64,000 nucleotides of DNA from NCBI GenBank assembly GCA_013433145.1, contig CM024178.1, positions 8,975,260 to 9,039,259 of the forward strand. The letters are read 5' to 3'. Position 1 is the stretch's first letter; every line of letters begins with the position of its first letter. Shown here piece after piece: positions 23,291 to 51,600 of the stretch. This DNA comes from Ascaris suum. Its lineage: Eukaryota > Nematoda > Chromadorea > Rhabditida > Ascarididae. Both the position numbers and the translations under genes were made by a program. The notes beneath the pieces are model-generated. The model was given only the letters and a program-made list of their open reading frames with translations, was not told where the DNA came from and did not search any database.

Positions 23291-26162
23291 CGCGCCTCAA
23301 TCCCTATTTACTTTGGTCGCTTGTCGAGATCTAGAGCACTCAAGTAAAGTCTGCATGTTCGCCTATAAAAAAGGTTCAGTGTAACATAATGCTCTTGCGT
23401 TGAAATTCTCGCTAATCCCCATCTGTGACGAACTACTCCCGAAGATTTGTCACACGCATCGTAATCCCCAATTGGCTCGGCAATCCACCAGAGGCATGGC
23501 ATCCGAATAAAAACTATAAGGTCATTTAGAAAGAGTTTTAGAAGGAAAGGTCATTTAGAAAGAAAGAGCCCACTCTAGTTTTGGGATTTAAATAACACCC
23601 CTCTCTGTGTGAGTCTAGAGTCACTTAGAAAATTTTCCTGTTTGACTTTAAAGATATGTGATTATAGAGCCATTATTCCGCATCTGATTAATGATTTCAA
23701 TTCACAAATTAAAATGGCTGTGTACATTATTAACTATAAGTTCCAAATCATAGATTTAATATCAACTTCATAATCTCTCACTTGGCTACACACCGTTGAA
23801 TATACCGGAAAAACACATCTTACACAGCTGAAGAATCTGCTATGGAGGCCATTTGCCAACGAATTACTTACCTCTATCTATTTTTTAGTACTCTTCCTGA
23901 AGTTGACTGCATAGTGCATTGTTGAAGTATCATAATTCTCTCTAGGGAAATGTGCCTATGTTCATCTATTCAAATGAAGAACAACAACTATTATGTTTTC
24001 TTCTTGATTTTCAAAATTCCCTCAATCCACACATCACAGCCCCGTACCCATCTTCGCATCCTATACTCCATGAGAAAATATGCAAATAAAAAAGTTATAT
24101 TTCGAAAGAAAATAGCCAACTTTTGATGTGATGAAGACTATCCACATTAATATTCAATTCGTTTCATCGTTTTCGATCCTTAGCCTCAACTTCAGTTGGC
24201 GTTCCACGCATTCGCTCGAGCCTTCGTTTTGCTAACCACAGTGTCGTAACGCCTCCACCGGACGCAAAATCCGCTTGAAGTTTTGTTGTCGTCGAGTTAT
24301 GAGATTAACGTCTGAAAGTGCCAAATATCATCATCATCTAAATTTTCTTCATAAAATACGTCCAACTTTATCGACAAATATGCAAGAAGATAAAGAAATA
24401 TCGGACACTTACCTTCCTAATTCTTTCTTTTCAAAAATGTCTAATGAATAAACAAGAAAGGATCATTCAGCAAGCATAGCGATTTCCTTAAATTATTTCA
24501 AAGCGTTAATGCGCCTCTTCTGTAAACAATCGTAAATTGAATACTCGAAAGTGGGATAACTAATTCTAGATCAGCACATTTCAAATCAATTATAATTGAA
24601 GCATATCGATAAAGAGTGTCCGATCTACGAAGATTACCGAGACGGTTGTAGCTGGATTTGGGATTGCCCTTTCGTCTCATTCACTATTGAAATAGGCGAA
24701 AAATGTGAGAGGTGGCAAAAATTGAAGCTAAGAAATTCGTGGAATGAAAAATTTCATCATGAAACATGCTAAATTATTTCAATAACTCCTTCCTCTCTCT
24801 CTCTCTCTCTTCCTTTTCGCATTCGTTTCAGATACGTTTGTCATTGAATATCTCATAACCTGTTCATAATGGACAATTTTTCGACGTGTTTCTTTATGTT
24901 TCAGCTTGATGAAGCACGATAAAAAAATGTCATTACTTATAAAAAGAGAACATTTGAACGTATTTTAAAAAAATCGTATCAAAATTATGCATCGCCGCAT
25001 ATCGAACATATCCTATGCATCCAATAGCATAGACCTAGGCATCCTTGGCATCCAACGTCTAGGATCCTAGGCATTTAATAGCAGGAAGTGGTCTTAAAAC
25101 AAGAGAGGAGGAACTTACAACGATGAAAAGGCTTAACTACCTCAGCCAAGAATATCGATATGTGCAACTTATAAGGCAGAAAATGTTACATGACAACCTG
25201 CACTGATTTGCGTTAAATGGTACTGCTTATACCAGTCGGTCGAACCTCAAATCTCTACAACAGTTAGTCGAGACCATAATCTCTGAATCGATCAACTTGA
25301 CTCATAGTCCCTGCGCCAATAAATCTAGCTAGATTATCTATATCATCACAAACTTCTTCGGTTTCATCATTTCTCATATCTATTTGAATAATTGTTAGTT
25401 TCTATTTACCGCGCTATGCAAAAACAAATATAAGCACCTATTAACATTTTTTTCCTATGAAAACGATCCTTGAGGAAATTTACAAATTCTAGAAGAGACA
25501 AAAATTCACTCCATCCGTTTACACCACCCCACCCCCCCCCCCCCTCTATAGCCCACATCAATTTAATAGTTCCGTGACCTGCAAACGCGCATAAATAGCG
25601 AAGGTTCCTCGTTTAGCGATCAAAGACGCACTTTTAAAAAAAATCATATTTTATGCATCATAAACAAAAAAAAAATGCATTTATTTTAAAGTTTTGAAAT
25701 GTGTTGCTGAAATTCCGAAGTTGATAACGGTGGTGATTACCGCTGTATGGATATTTTAGTGGAAAATATGGAAAATGTCATGTCGTCTACTCTTATATCC
25801 CTCTCTCACACCCCCCCTTCCCTCCCCTCCCCCCCAAACACTATTATTTATCCATATAGGTCCAAAGCGCCTCACAAGATCTTCGTCTTATGCCACACAT
25901 AGTTTGCCTCCTGGAAGTTTTTTGAATGATAATCCCATGAGGCACTCTTATTATTTCGTTACACTTACTACTGTGGAACCATTTCGAGTAAAAGTCTTAG
26001 CAACACTATTGCTAGTTTTGCAAAGTCATAAGAAACCGCAAATGTTCATTTGCAAAAATATACCTCAATGCAATCAATAAACGCAAAGACGAGTAAATTC
26101 GAGTAATAAAATAATTGTCGGAATATGCTATATGATATGCTAAGCGGGATCTAACGAAAATC

Positions 26163-26259
26163 GCCTAGTATCATTTCAAGAGATCATTACAGCAGCCTAG
26201 TATCATTTCAAGAGATCATTACAGCAGCCTAGTATCATTTCAAGAGATCATTACAACAG
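26163..26259. repeat. Three tandem copies of a 32-bp unit
   Basis: GCCTAGTATCATTTCAAGAG followed by ATCATTACAGCA, at 26163, 26195 and 26227. Copies are virtually identical, with one substitution in the last, so the duplication is recent. Confidence 0.95.
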
Positions 26260-29117
26260 CCGGAAGTTGAGCCTATCATAAGCTAGCTATGATAAAAAAC
26301 AGTGCAAGGTGAACATAGCAATTCCAACACACCTGAGGATGGAAACATCTTATTGCAACAAAAAAAAACCCCCTGAAAAGAGCTGCCACTCTAATATTTG
26401 AAGTGAGAGTTTTGAACGTAAAAAGCAAAGATAAATTAGACGAGGAAGAAAATTCATGAAAGTATGCGGTTAGAGATAATCAATGGTTGTAAATTCGAAA
26501 GCGTGACGCATTGATAGTTTTCTAAGGAATTAATTATAGATGATCAATATTTCTCAAATCAAAATAACTCATAGTATTTGAAAAAAAAATTTTTTTTGTT
26601 AGAAAATCTTTATGAAATTTCAATGCTATAAATCGGAATGAAACAACTAGAATATTTAAGTGTTATTTTGTAATCGGTAATTTTCGAATGATAGCCTATC
26701 GATAGTTGATAATTGATATGCTCATAGAAACCAGGCTTTGTTTTGAGAATTCAAATTTTTTTTAATTAGTAAATACAACCTAAAATAAGTAAACAATGAG
26801 TTGAATGTTCAGTTATTAGCTTGAGGCTATAGTGCCGATAATCTCTGATAAAATCATATCATAATAAATTAAATCTATATGTTAAAATATAGGAAGATTA
26901 GTTAAATGTTGACATAAAAGGTTTATAGAGATAAATGAATGGGATCCAAGCAGGTAATTTGTTGAAAACTCTAAAATATATGTTATGTTAGTTGAGGCAC
27001 TTATCTAGCAATGTTAGTTTTTACAATTGTGGGTAATGTTTGTAGAGTCGACGAAGAAACGATTTCTGTGCACACTCGGCACATAGCTCTCACTCAACGC
27101 TCTATTTGCATACACATCCATCACTTCATTGTGGTTGTACCTATCGCTTCACCTCAACCTATTAGATATCTTGCTTGCGAATTTAAAATTTCTTGCCATA
27201 GTTGTTTGTGTTAATCAATCCTTGAATTGTACGACCTTTCCATTAGTCACAACATGACCTCTAAATTAATTATTTTTCTTTGGCTTAAAATTACGTGTCG
27301 AACATTCACTTCCATTTAAAGTATATTTTCGAATATTTCATCCATAGGAAAAAGGTGAAATCGCTAAGTTGTTAGTCATGGCATAGCAAATGATTTTTTA
27401 TATATGCTTATAATTGTTTCATTACTAACTTTTATTATTAGCATATCTTACTTAAAGAATTCGAGAGTATGAAATGCATAAAATAGGTCATTTACGAATG
27501 ACAAAAACAATATCCTATTTTCACTTTTCGATAACAATTGCTCAAGATTTCTAAGAGTGTATTTCCGAGAAAAATGCTCAAAAATTTCGAAAATCTCTCT
27601 CATAATCTCACATTTAAGTAGGATCGACGAATTTTTGAATGAACCTAATTTAAAGCAATTTATTGCATAAGTGTATTTCAAATCTCATATAATTTGTCGC
27701 GTCTTCTAATGCTAATTGCAATATCGACATATTTTTGCCATAGTAATTGCATTAAATTCAATATTTATTGAACTATAAAAAAATGAATATCCATTCGAAA
27801 ATTATATGCATAAAATCAGAGAAAAGTATTTCGTTAATGCCTTTTTGATGTATTTTATATTGTCGAATGTGTTTCATTAAGAAACACTTGTTGAGGATGT
27901 GCTAATAAACAAAAAGAAAAACCAATTAAGCTGCGAAAAAAAACTAGATGGGAGAAGAATGTCGAAGGAGCTGAAGAAAAAAAAAACCAACTCATCATTT
28001 AAATAATCATTTTTATACATTAATAACAAATAATAAAATATATGAAATAATCGTTTAATGTTTAAAATGATTCGAATATCTATGCAAATTTTTTTGTAAG
28101 GGTTTCGTTTTTTTTTCTTTTTCTTTTCTTTTCAAAGCTAACCAATGCAAAAAAAAAGAGATTTCATTTTGGCTGTAAAATTCATGCGAAATTTTCGCAT
28201 TTATAATTATAATTTCACTCGAAGATGATCGATTAACTTAAATTTTGATATGTGTTAACTCAACATGGAAAATGGGCATATTTATAGCGGAATTTTTTAA
28301 AATATAAGACTTCTATGAAATGTTTTTCAAAATCGATTTTTTCTTTTTTTCGAATTTTTGTCTTTTAAATTTGGAGTTCGGCGATCGCTTACATTCCGTA
28401 ACTTACTAGTTGGGGCAACGTTTTCTTTTAATGCATACATTTGGATGGATATATTTCAGTTGCACTTTTTCGGAATGCTTTTTCCGGTTTGATTTTCCGG
28501 TTCGGTTTGGTCTTTTTTTTTGCTTTATCTCTACAATTCTTCTATCTTTACCACAAAATTTAATATGTCTTCGCTAGAGTAGTGTAAAATTCGTTGTGAT
28601 TGCGCTTTGAAATAAAATCAACTAATGCTTCACCTCTTGCACCTCTTTATTTACCTAGGCGAATCGACTCGCTAGTGACGCCTCTTGATGCCGCTATCTC
28701 CGATTTCTTTTATTCATTAATCTTTTCGCAAAATATTTGAATCGTTAATTCATTATTTTTATTAAAGTAATTAATTTACTAGACATATACTTATTATAAG
28801 GTAAATATTAATAAGAAAGGTAATATAAAGGTATTTAATAATAGGTAAATGAGGTACATAGGAAGAGTTCTATGCTGCTCTTTTTTCACTTGGCAACACT
28901 TCAAAACTAATCAATAATAGATAGCTACTTAAAGAGATTATCTATATTTATGCACTTAGCAAAATTACGAAGTATTTCCACAGTTGAATTTTTTTATTGC
29001 CTTAGCTTTAAAAAAAAAACTTAAAAATTCACCTTTTATTTTTACCTTTATTTTTACCTTAAAAATTTTCTTTAACTTGAAAAAAATTTTTTTCACCGAA
29101 ATATTTGGAAATGTTCC

Positions 29118-29119
<2 letters not shown>

Positions 29120-29154
<35 letters not shown>
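29120..29154. repeat. (GA)n microsatellite, about 34 bp
   Basis: Uninterrupted AG dinucleotides in AT-rich intergenic DNA. Confidence 0.95.
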
Positions 29155-29156
<2 letters not shown>

Positions 29157-30155
29157 AAGAAAGATTGGATAGCAATGAGTAACTAGTAAAGTTTAGATGA
29201 ACGTCAATATCACAGAGAAAGAAAGAATGAATCATAGAACTTGACTCAACTTATTTGTATTATTTGTATTCTCTATCTCAGAGAATCTTTACTGAAACAA
29301 AAAAAAAGCGTTTCGAGATTTCAAAAAAAATATAACAACTAGTTTGCTTATACACTTCTCTCTTATAAAAACTTTATTGCTTATTTGCAACTTCGTTGTT
29401 TCAATGAAATCATTCAAAACGCCTCAAACATTTATTAGAATTCAATTTTATATTTATTAATTGTAAATTAAATAAAAATATTTATATGATCTATATTCGA
29501 TGATCTAACTACTCTTATAATGTAATGATTAATTCTATATGATCAAATAACTAAGGAATACTTTCTATAACTAAGGATAACTAAGAATCAATAACTAAGG
29601 ATAACTAAGAAAATAACTAAGGAATACTTTTAATTAACTGATTACGATTACTGTTAAGCTATATATACTGTAAAAGTGATTTTTCGAAATGCAATCAGTT
29701 GATTTTCGCAATCAAAACGCATAGATCATTCGGTATTTATCTTTTTTTTTTCATTTACATCCAGAAAATTTTAGTTATTTCCATTGTTATAATTGCAGAA
29801 ATAATTTGATAAATTGATAAAATGATAAAGAGATCTTCTCTGACTGAAGAAAAATATGAAGTAGAGAAATTATTAATTATTTTAAAATTTCATTGAAAAT
29901 TCTATTTTTTTTGAAAAAGAAAAATTTCAAAAATTATGAAAATATACTAATCAATAATTGATCTCTATGATAAAAAATCAATATTATTTTTTTATAAATT
30001 ATTGAAAATTAATTTTTTTTTCAAGGAATTTTCATCGACGAATATTTCCTCACGTATTTATTTGCTGGCTATTAAAATAGAGAATTTTCTTATTCATTAT
30101 TGCAGCGCAAAATTTTTTTTTCTTTGAACGTTAGAGGCATTCGTTTGCTTCTTGT

Positions 30156-30163
30156 TGACGTCA
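30156..30163. promoter_or_regulatory. Perfect CRE palindrome TGACGTCA
   Basis: Canonical CREB/bZIP site about 1.1 kb upstream of the PEAK-like start codon, in a small GC-richer island (30110-30330). The next base pairs give TCATGCAATT, an imperfect octamer. The regulatory role is an inference. Confidence 0.3.
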
Positions 30164-30491
30164 TGCAATTTCCGTTTAGAATCCGCCTTCTTTTGCCACT
30201 TCTCAATTGGGCTTCGTCGGGCACTCGTTACGCACTCCATCACTTCGACATTCTCGTACTCCAAAATAACTCTCGGATCTCTTATGTTATTTTACTTACT
30301 TACTGTACTCTTTATGGATTAGGGCCCCTACTTACTTTTTAATTGAGCTTTATAAACCTGGTGGATTAAAGCCAGGGCCCATTATATCAGTAGTCATAAA
30401 AGAAGCCTCTTATGAGTACTAATACAACGAAGTAAAAGTATTCATTAATAAATGAGTGTATTTAAATTAAAATTTATTAATCACATAGTTG

Positions 30492-30628
<137 letters not shown>

Positions 30629-31275
30629 TTATTTTATTGCAAAAATTTTCGCTTTCTCTTTTTTTTCAATTAGCGATTATTCATACTTATTTCTCTTTCA
30701 ATTCATTAACTATTTTAAGTTCGATCAAAATAATATTCGAAACATTTCGATCTATTAAAATTAATTCTTAAATTTCCAACAAATAATTGAGAAATTTTCA
30801 GCAAAAAAAAAAAAATTCTTCAGGAATTTTTGTTCGTTCTTTTTTTTGCGTGCGCGGCATTTCTCTCATTATTGTTGCCTATTTAAAACGAATTTTTTTC
30901 ATAATTTTTCTCGTGTTTATTCAATTTGCATTTGAAAATTCAATTTGCGAATATCTATGAAATCAAAATTACGATAATTCACTTGTAATATGACATTCTT
31001 AACATTTCTATGCTACGCTTCACTTTAACGTTCAATCCGAAAACGTTCAAACCTCATATAAGAAATAAAGAAATATTGATATTATTTCTATATTTGCAAT
31101 ATTTTTTAATAAAAGAAATAAAATTATTTCTTGGAATGTTTCCAAATTTAAAAAAAAACGACCATTCCCGTCATTCTCGCCAACTTCGAATAGGTCGTAT
31201 TTTTCTTCCGCACTTAGTTCCAGTTCTAGTTAAATCCGCAATCAGTTCTAGTTGTTGCAATTGCAATCGAACTCT

Positions 31276-31287
31276 TTGATATTTAAG
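31276..31287 (+). other. Possible trans-splice acceptor of the PEAK-like gene
   Basis: TTGATATTTAAG ends at 31287 and the ATG is at 31291, only 3 nt downstream. The polypyrimidine character is weaker than for the kinesin or BMP genes. An upstream coding exon joined here is the alternative, but none was found in phase. Confidence 0.35.
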
Positions 31288-31290
31288 GGA

Positions 31291-46866
<15,576 letters not shown>

Positions 46867-48614
46867 TAAATTACTGTTGATATGATCATTTCGTACAAAT
46901 TATATCATTATTTCATATGACAATTGATCCACAATCGATCATTTTTTTCGATCCGAGAAAATTGAAAACGATTCCGTATCGTTAGGCAACATCCGATTGA
47001 TCATCTTTCGATCAATCGATATTCGAAACGATAAGATCTAAGCGTACACTCGGACAGCGATATGCTATAAACAAACAAGTAACCCCCCCCCCCTTCTCTC
47101 TTCCCATTTAATAATCCTCCCCCAAAATGTCAGAGATAACCGTTGCAAACGATCGTTCTATTGCAATATCACCGTATCAAATCTTGCACTTTTCAATTTA
47201 TCGAACAAACATCTACATATCCATGCAAAAATTTAGCATCCCTTTCCCCACTTAAGTGTAATTTCAGGTGAATTTCCGGAAGACCGAAAATTCCCCCCCC
47301 CCCCCACTATACGTCGAAAAAACGACGCCTAACCTCCACTTTCGCGTAAGATTTCTCATAAAAACTACATTTCAGCAATATTTTCATAACTTATTGCCGC
47401 CAAATATCGTCCGCTTCTCTTTTCATTGTTTCATTTGTTCATCGAGCAACCTTTTAGAATCCCCATGGAAATTCCACGCGGCACAAGGCTTCACCATGCG
47501 ATCCCCCTCCCCCCCCCTTTGCCCTAAATTAATACCAGGCTGATTGTCCTGTATATCTTCGACTCTTTCAGGAACTTCTGAAATCACAAATATCCACAGC
47601 ATTTATAGCCACAATAATGAGACCTTTTACTTAAGTGTCGGCAACAAGCAAAATGAAGCGCATCGTTCTAAACACAAAAAACGATTCCTCAATTTGTCGC
47701 CATTTTAAAACAACGCAACAGCAATATCTGGGAAATAAAATATATCACCGAGGAATATACGTTTGTTGCAACCCAGCTGTCATTAGTCCATCTTCTCTGA
47801 TTTCAAGTGCAACTCCCACTCCCCACCCTCCCCTCGCCTTCTCTTCAGCGCCTCATACATAACGTCGCGATCGCTTCCTTTAAACACCTCATTAACCACG
47901 TCCTAAGCACATAAGCAACCTAATCCTTCCATATGGTCGATGATACTCAAAACGCCCCTTATTTGCTAAAGAAACAAACCCCGAAAACGATTGTGCTGCA
48001 ACAAATTGTACCGGTGAAAACCACAAAAGCAACCTGCGAAGGTAAGATTTTCTATGCGTGTTTTCATGAAAACCACCTGAGAACACTCCTCTTTCCTTTC
48101 CATAACTCCCTCCCCTCCCTCCCCCTCCCCCATCATCAAGCCTAAACATCTTTGATAAGCACTGTGACATGCGAAGGCAGCACAAGCAACATAATCTCTC
48201 CCTCCCTCCCTCCTCCCTTCCTCGAGGGGAAAGGGGGAAGGTACTGAAATAAGCCGTTGAGAAGAGACAGAAAATTAGATCAATAATCCCTTTTCGAAAA
48301 TAATCCGTCCTTTCCACGAGCTCCTACTATCCACCCCGCACCAGCAAACGTGCATTGAAATGAAGAAGTTGAAAGGAAATTATGGGAAAGCGAATTTATA
48401 AAGTAAAACCATTTTCAGCACAATCCAAAAGGTAATATTCTCAATATCCGAGATGTGACCGCATAAATCAAAATGACTAAGAAAAAAAAAAACTGAACGG
48501 ACATATGGAAAATAGTGGACATCATGTCAACACCCCGAAGATGTTTGAGAGCATATTTGCGTTAAAAAGGAGCCAACGATTGAGAAATGACTATACGCAG
48601 TGACAAGAGCAAAA
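46867..48614. other. Convergent intergenic region between the PEAK-like gene and sti-1
   Basis: 1.75 kb lying between the two 3' ends. It is rich in poly(C) tracts (near 47084, 47291, 47508 and 48181), with no supported gene and no clear AATAAA close to either stop codon. Open frames of 75-141 codons are low-complexity or cross poly(C) runs. Confidence 0.55.
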
Positions 48615-51600
48615 TTATCGCATCTGGATGATGCCAGCCTCACGTAGCTTCATCAGTTTCTTCAGGATATCCGGATTTTGGAGATGTTCACGTACCGCTC
48701 CAGGATCGTTGCTCATCTGTTCCAGTAACAGTCTCATACCAGGATCTCTAAAAATCAATCCATTCGTACGAAAACTAGTTTATTTAGCGTTACTCCATTT
48801 ACACCTCCGCCTCCACAAAAAAACTATGCCATGCAGGAGACCCCCCCCCCCCTTTATGCTGATTTCCTAAAAACAAGTATACAAGACAATGAAGAATGAA
48901 ATGAAGGCAAGTTGCTATGTTCGAACACAAATTTATTCAGATCAAAAGTGCCCGAGGGGAAAAACATTGTGTTTCACCTGTATGTGTGGGAAAACATTTT
49001 ATCCATATGAGAATAGGATGCGATGCAAAACGTCGCAGATATTAACATCAATATACCTAAAACCTGGTTTCATATTTTCGAAGCACATTCTACATAAACC
49101 AAACGAACAAAAACACTCTCACATATCGCCAAACATTCTATTAATTCAACGAAGTAAAGAAGCAATTTCTGGCGTCGTTAAAGCCATTCCAACCGCCGTC
49201 TACATAAATCAAATAATTTCACCGGCTTTCCAACTCTATTTTGCATATTACACCAATATTTTTCCACCTAGAATTTTGCCACCTACTTTAAATGCAACAA
49301 TTTTTTCTTCACACGATGATTTTATTGTGAAGTGAAGTACACGTTTATCCAAACTATTAATCCAATTTCTTCGCTAAACAAAAACTAGCAAGAAAAACAC
49401 AAGCAACAAACAAAGCGACAACATACCTAAGGATTTCCTGCACTTCAGGATCATGAAGAGCACGTTCACGAGCTTTCTCCGGCGATTCATCGTTGTTACG
49501 AATCGCATTCATTAGCCCCTCTTTAGCTTCAGCATTATTGCCATCGAGTGCGAGTGCCATCTCGAAAGCCGTTTGCGCCTTCCCATATTCCTTCATTGCA
49601 ATTAAAGCAGCGCCCTTACGAATATAGCCCTTTACTGCAATATAACTAATTTAACACTCAAACTACTCTATTTTCCTAATTTCTAGCACCTATAACTTAA
49701 ATGATAAAAAAAGAAGGAACATAGTTGCAAGGAAACCCAACACATCTCCTTCTCATCCTTCTACCAGCGAAATATAATCGCCACGTCGTAAAACACCTTT
49801 TCCCAGTGATACTTGGCTACGGCATTCATCGTCGCTTATCGGTTATTGCGCGGTCGGTTGTAGGCGGGTTCCGACCAGAATGCTTAGCTCCGTCCTATCA
49901 AGCCTCTACGCCCAGCAGTCTTACCGGATACCACTCTATTCTACTCTTCACCTGAATAAGCACCACACCTTCACTATTAAAATTCAAAAATTTACAACGA
50001 ATAATGCAACTACTTCAGTTATATAGTTTTCATATTAATAAATTTAAATAATAAATGAACAGAGTGATAAAAATAAAAACAAACTAAAAGTGGGGTCCTT
50101 CTTAATGCACATTTCACAATCTTCAAGTGCACGTTGGAACTCCATCAGCTTGGTGTAGCATGCAGCACGATTCGAATAAAGGATCGCATTCTCCGGGTCG
50201 CGTTTAATTGCCTCGTTGTAATGTTTCATCGCACTCGGGTAGTTACCTCAAATATACTCATAAACACGTTATTAATATTAACGTAAATAATACTAAGGTC
50301 AATCATGGCCACGAATATGTTCAACCCGGTCATTACTGACTAATATACGGAGAGATGGGATTCCGATTCAACTTTTTGCCCATCATCCCTACAAAAATAG
50401 CCTGCATTTTACCACTTGAATATTTTTGCTATCTCACTCTTCCATCATTACCACCTGCGAAATCTTCACTCTTCATCTATGCCGATCAAACGGAAGGACG
50501 GAAAAAACAACTGCCAGCAAGATATTTGAATATCCGAGGATTAAAAAACATTCAAATAGTCTCGTCCCCCATCTTAGTGAGGAATCCTAATACTGCACTG
50601 ATCAATTTCAAACACGAAAAAAAGAACAAATTCATGACAGCTGGATCTCTTTTTTTTCGGAGGGGGGGGGGGGGGAGGGAGGAGTAAAAACATATCTTAT
50701 TATAGCAGCAATCAGTTACGAGATAACGAGTAAAAAAATCAATACGTCAAAAAATGTGAAAAACATTCATCCAATAACATTGGTGGGATGAATCGCCACA
50801 AGAATATGTCCTCCACATAGCATAAAAACCGACTTGAAAACAACCTAAAGATGCGACAGCAATAGCCAATATTCCAATAACTAAAAAAAAGTTCTGCGTG
50901 TGTAAAACTATAACAATCATTTCCATCAAGATTAACCAATCTAAGCGTGAGAAATTTCCAATTACGATCAGCTTCAATAATAAAGATACCTCGCTTGAAA
51001 AGTTCATTGCCAAGAGTCTTCTCTTTATCGGCGATCTCCGGATTGATATAAGCGAGTCTCTCCCTCTCAGCCAAATCCTTCTCTAGTTGTTTCTTTTTCT
51101 TCACTAGCTCCTTTAATAACAATAATATTAGTTATATATACACATGTAATTATAAAAATAAAGGGAAATAAGCATATTCCTAAGTCAGAGTATCTCCATT
51201 TCCCGAGTCCAATCCCCACTCAAAGAACCTCTTGCCGGCATGAGATCTTTTGAGAGCAAACGATCCAATCATTTTGGTTAAATTAATGCTGAAAATCACT
51301 TTGGACAAATTTTGGTAAATTAAACTTCCCAATCTTTTCGCAGCCTTTTTTGACCGGAAAGCAACCCCCTCCCCCCCCCCCCCCCCATCTGACCATTTCA
51401 ATCTCAAAATAAAGAGCCGGAATGAAGCGATCGCAGTAACCAATACTGGTATTTATCAAGCAAATGCGATAACATTCACTTGCTGTTTCTGAGTGGGGTA
51501 TAGCTTACCATTAACAGCACCACCATAGACGCTCATTTATTATTCACCGCAGCACTCAGATCGATCCAAGGATGGACGGAACGATAATAATCTCATAGCG

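Noticed and set aside
24180..24310. Minus-strand coding-like stretch (TLWLAKRRLERMRGTP)
   Set aside because: The only nearby acceptor leads into in-frame stops; no partner exon was found.
47892..48317. 141-codon minus-strand frame between the convergent genes
   Set aside because: Low-complexity Gly/Arg translation of purine runs; no splice or homology support.
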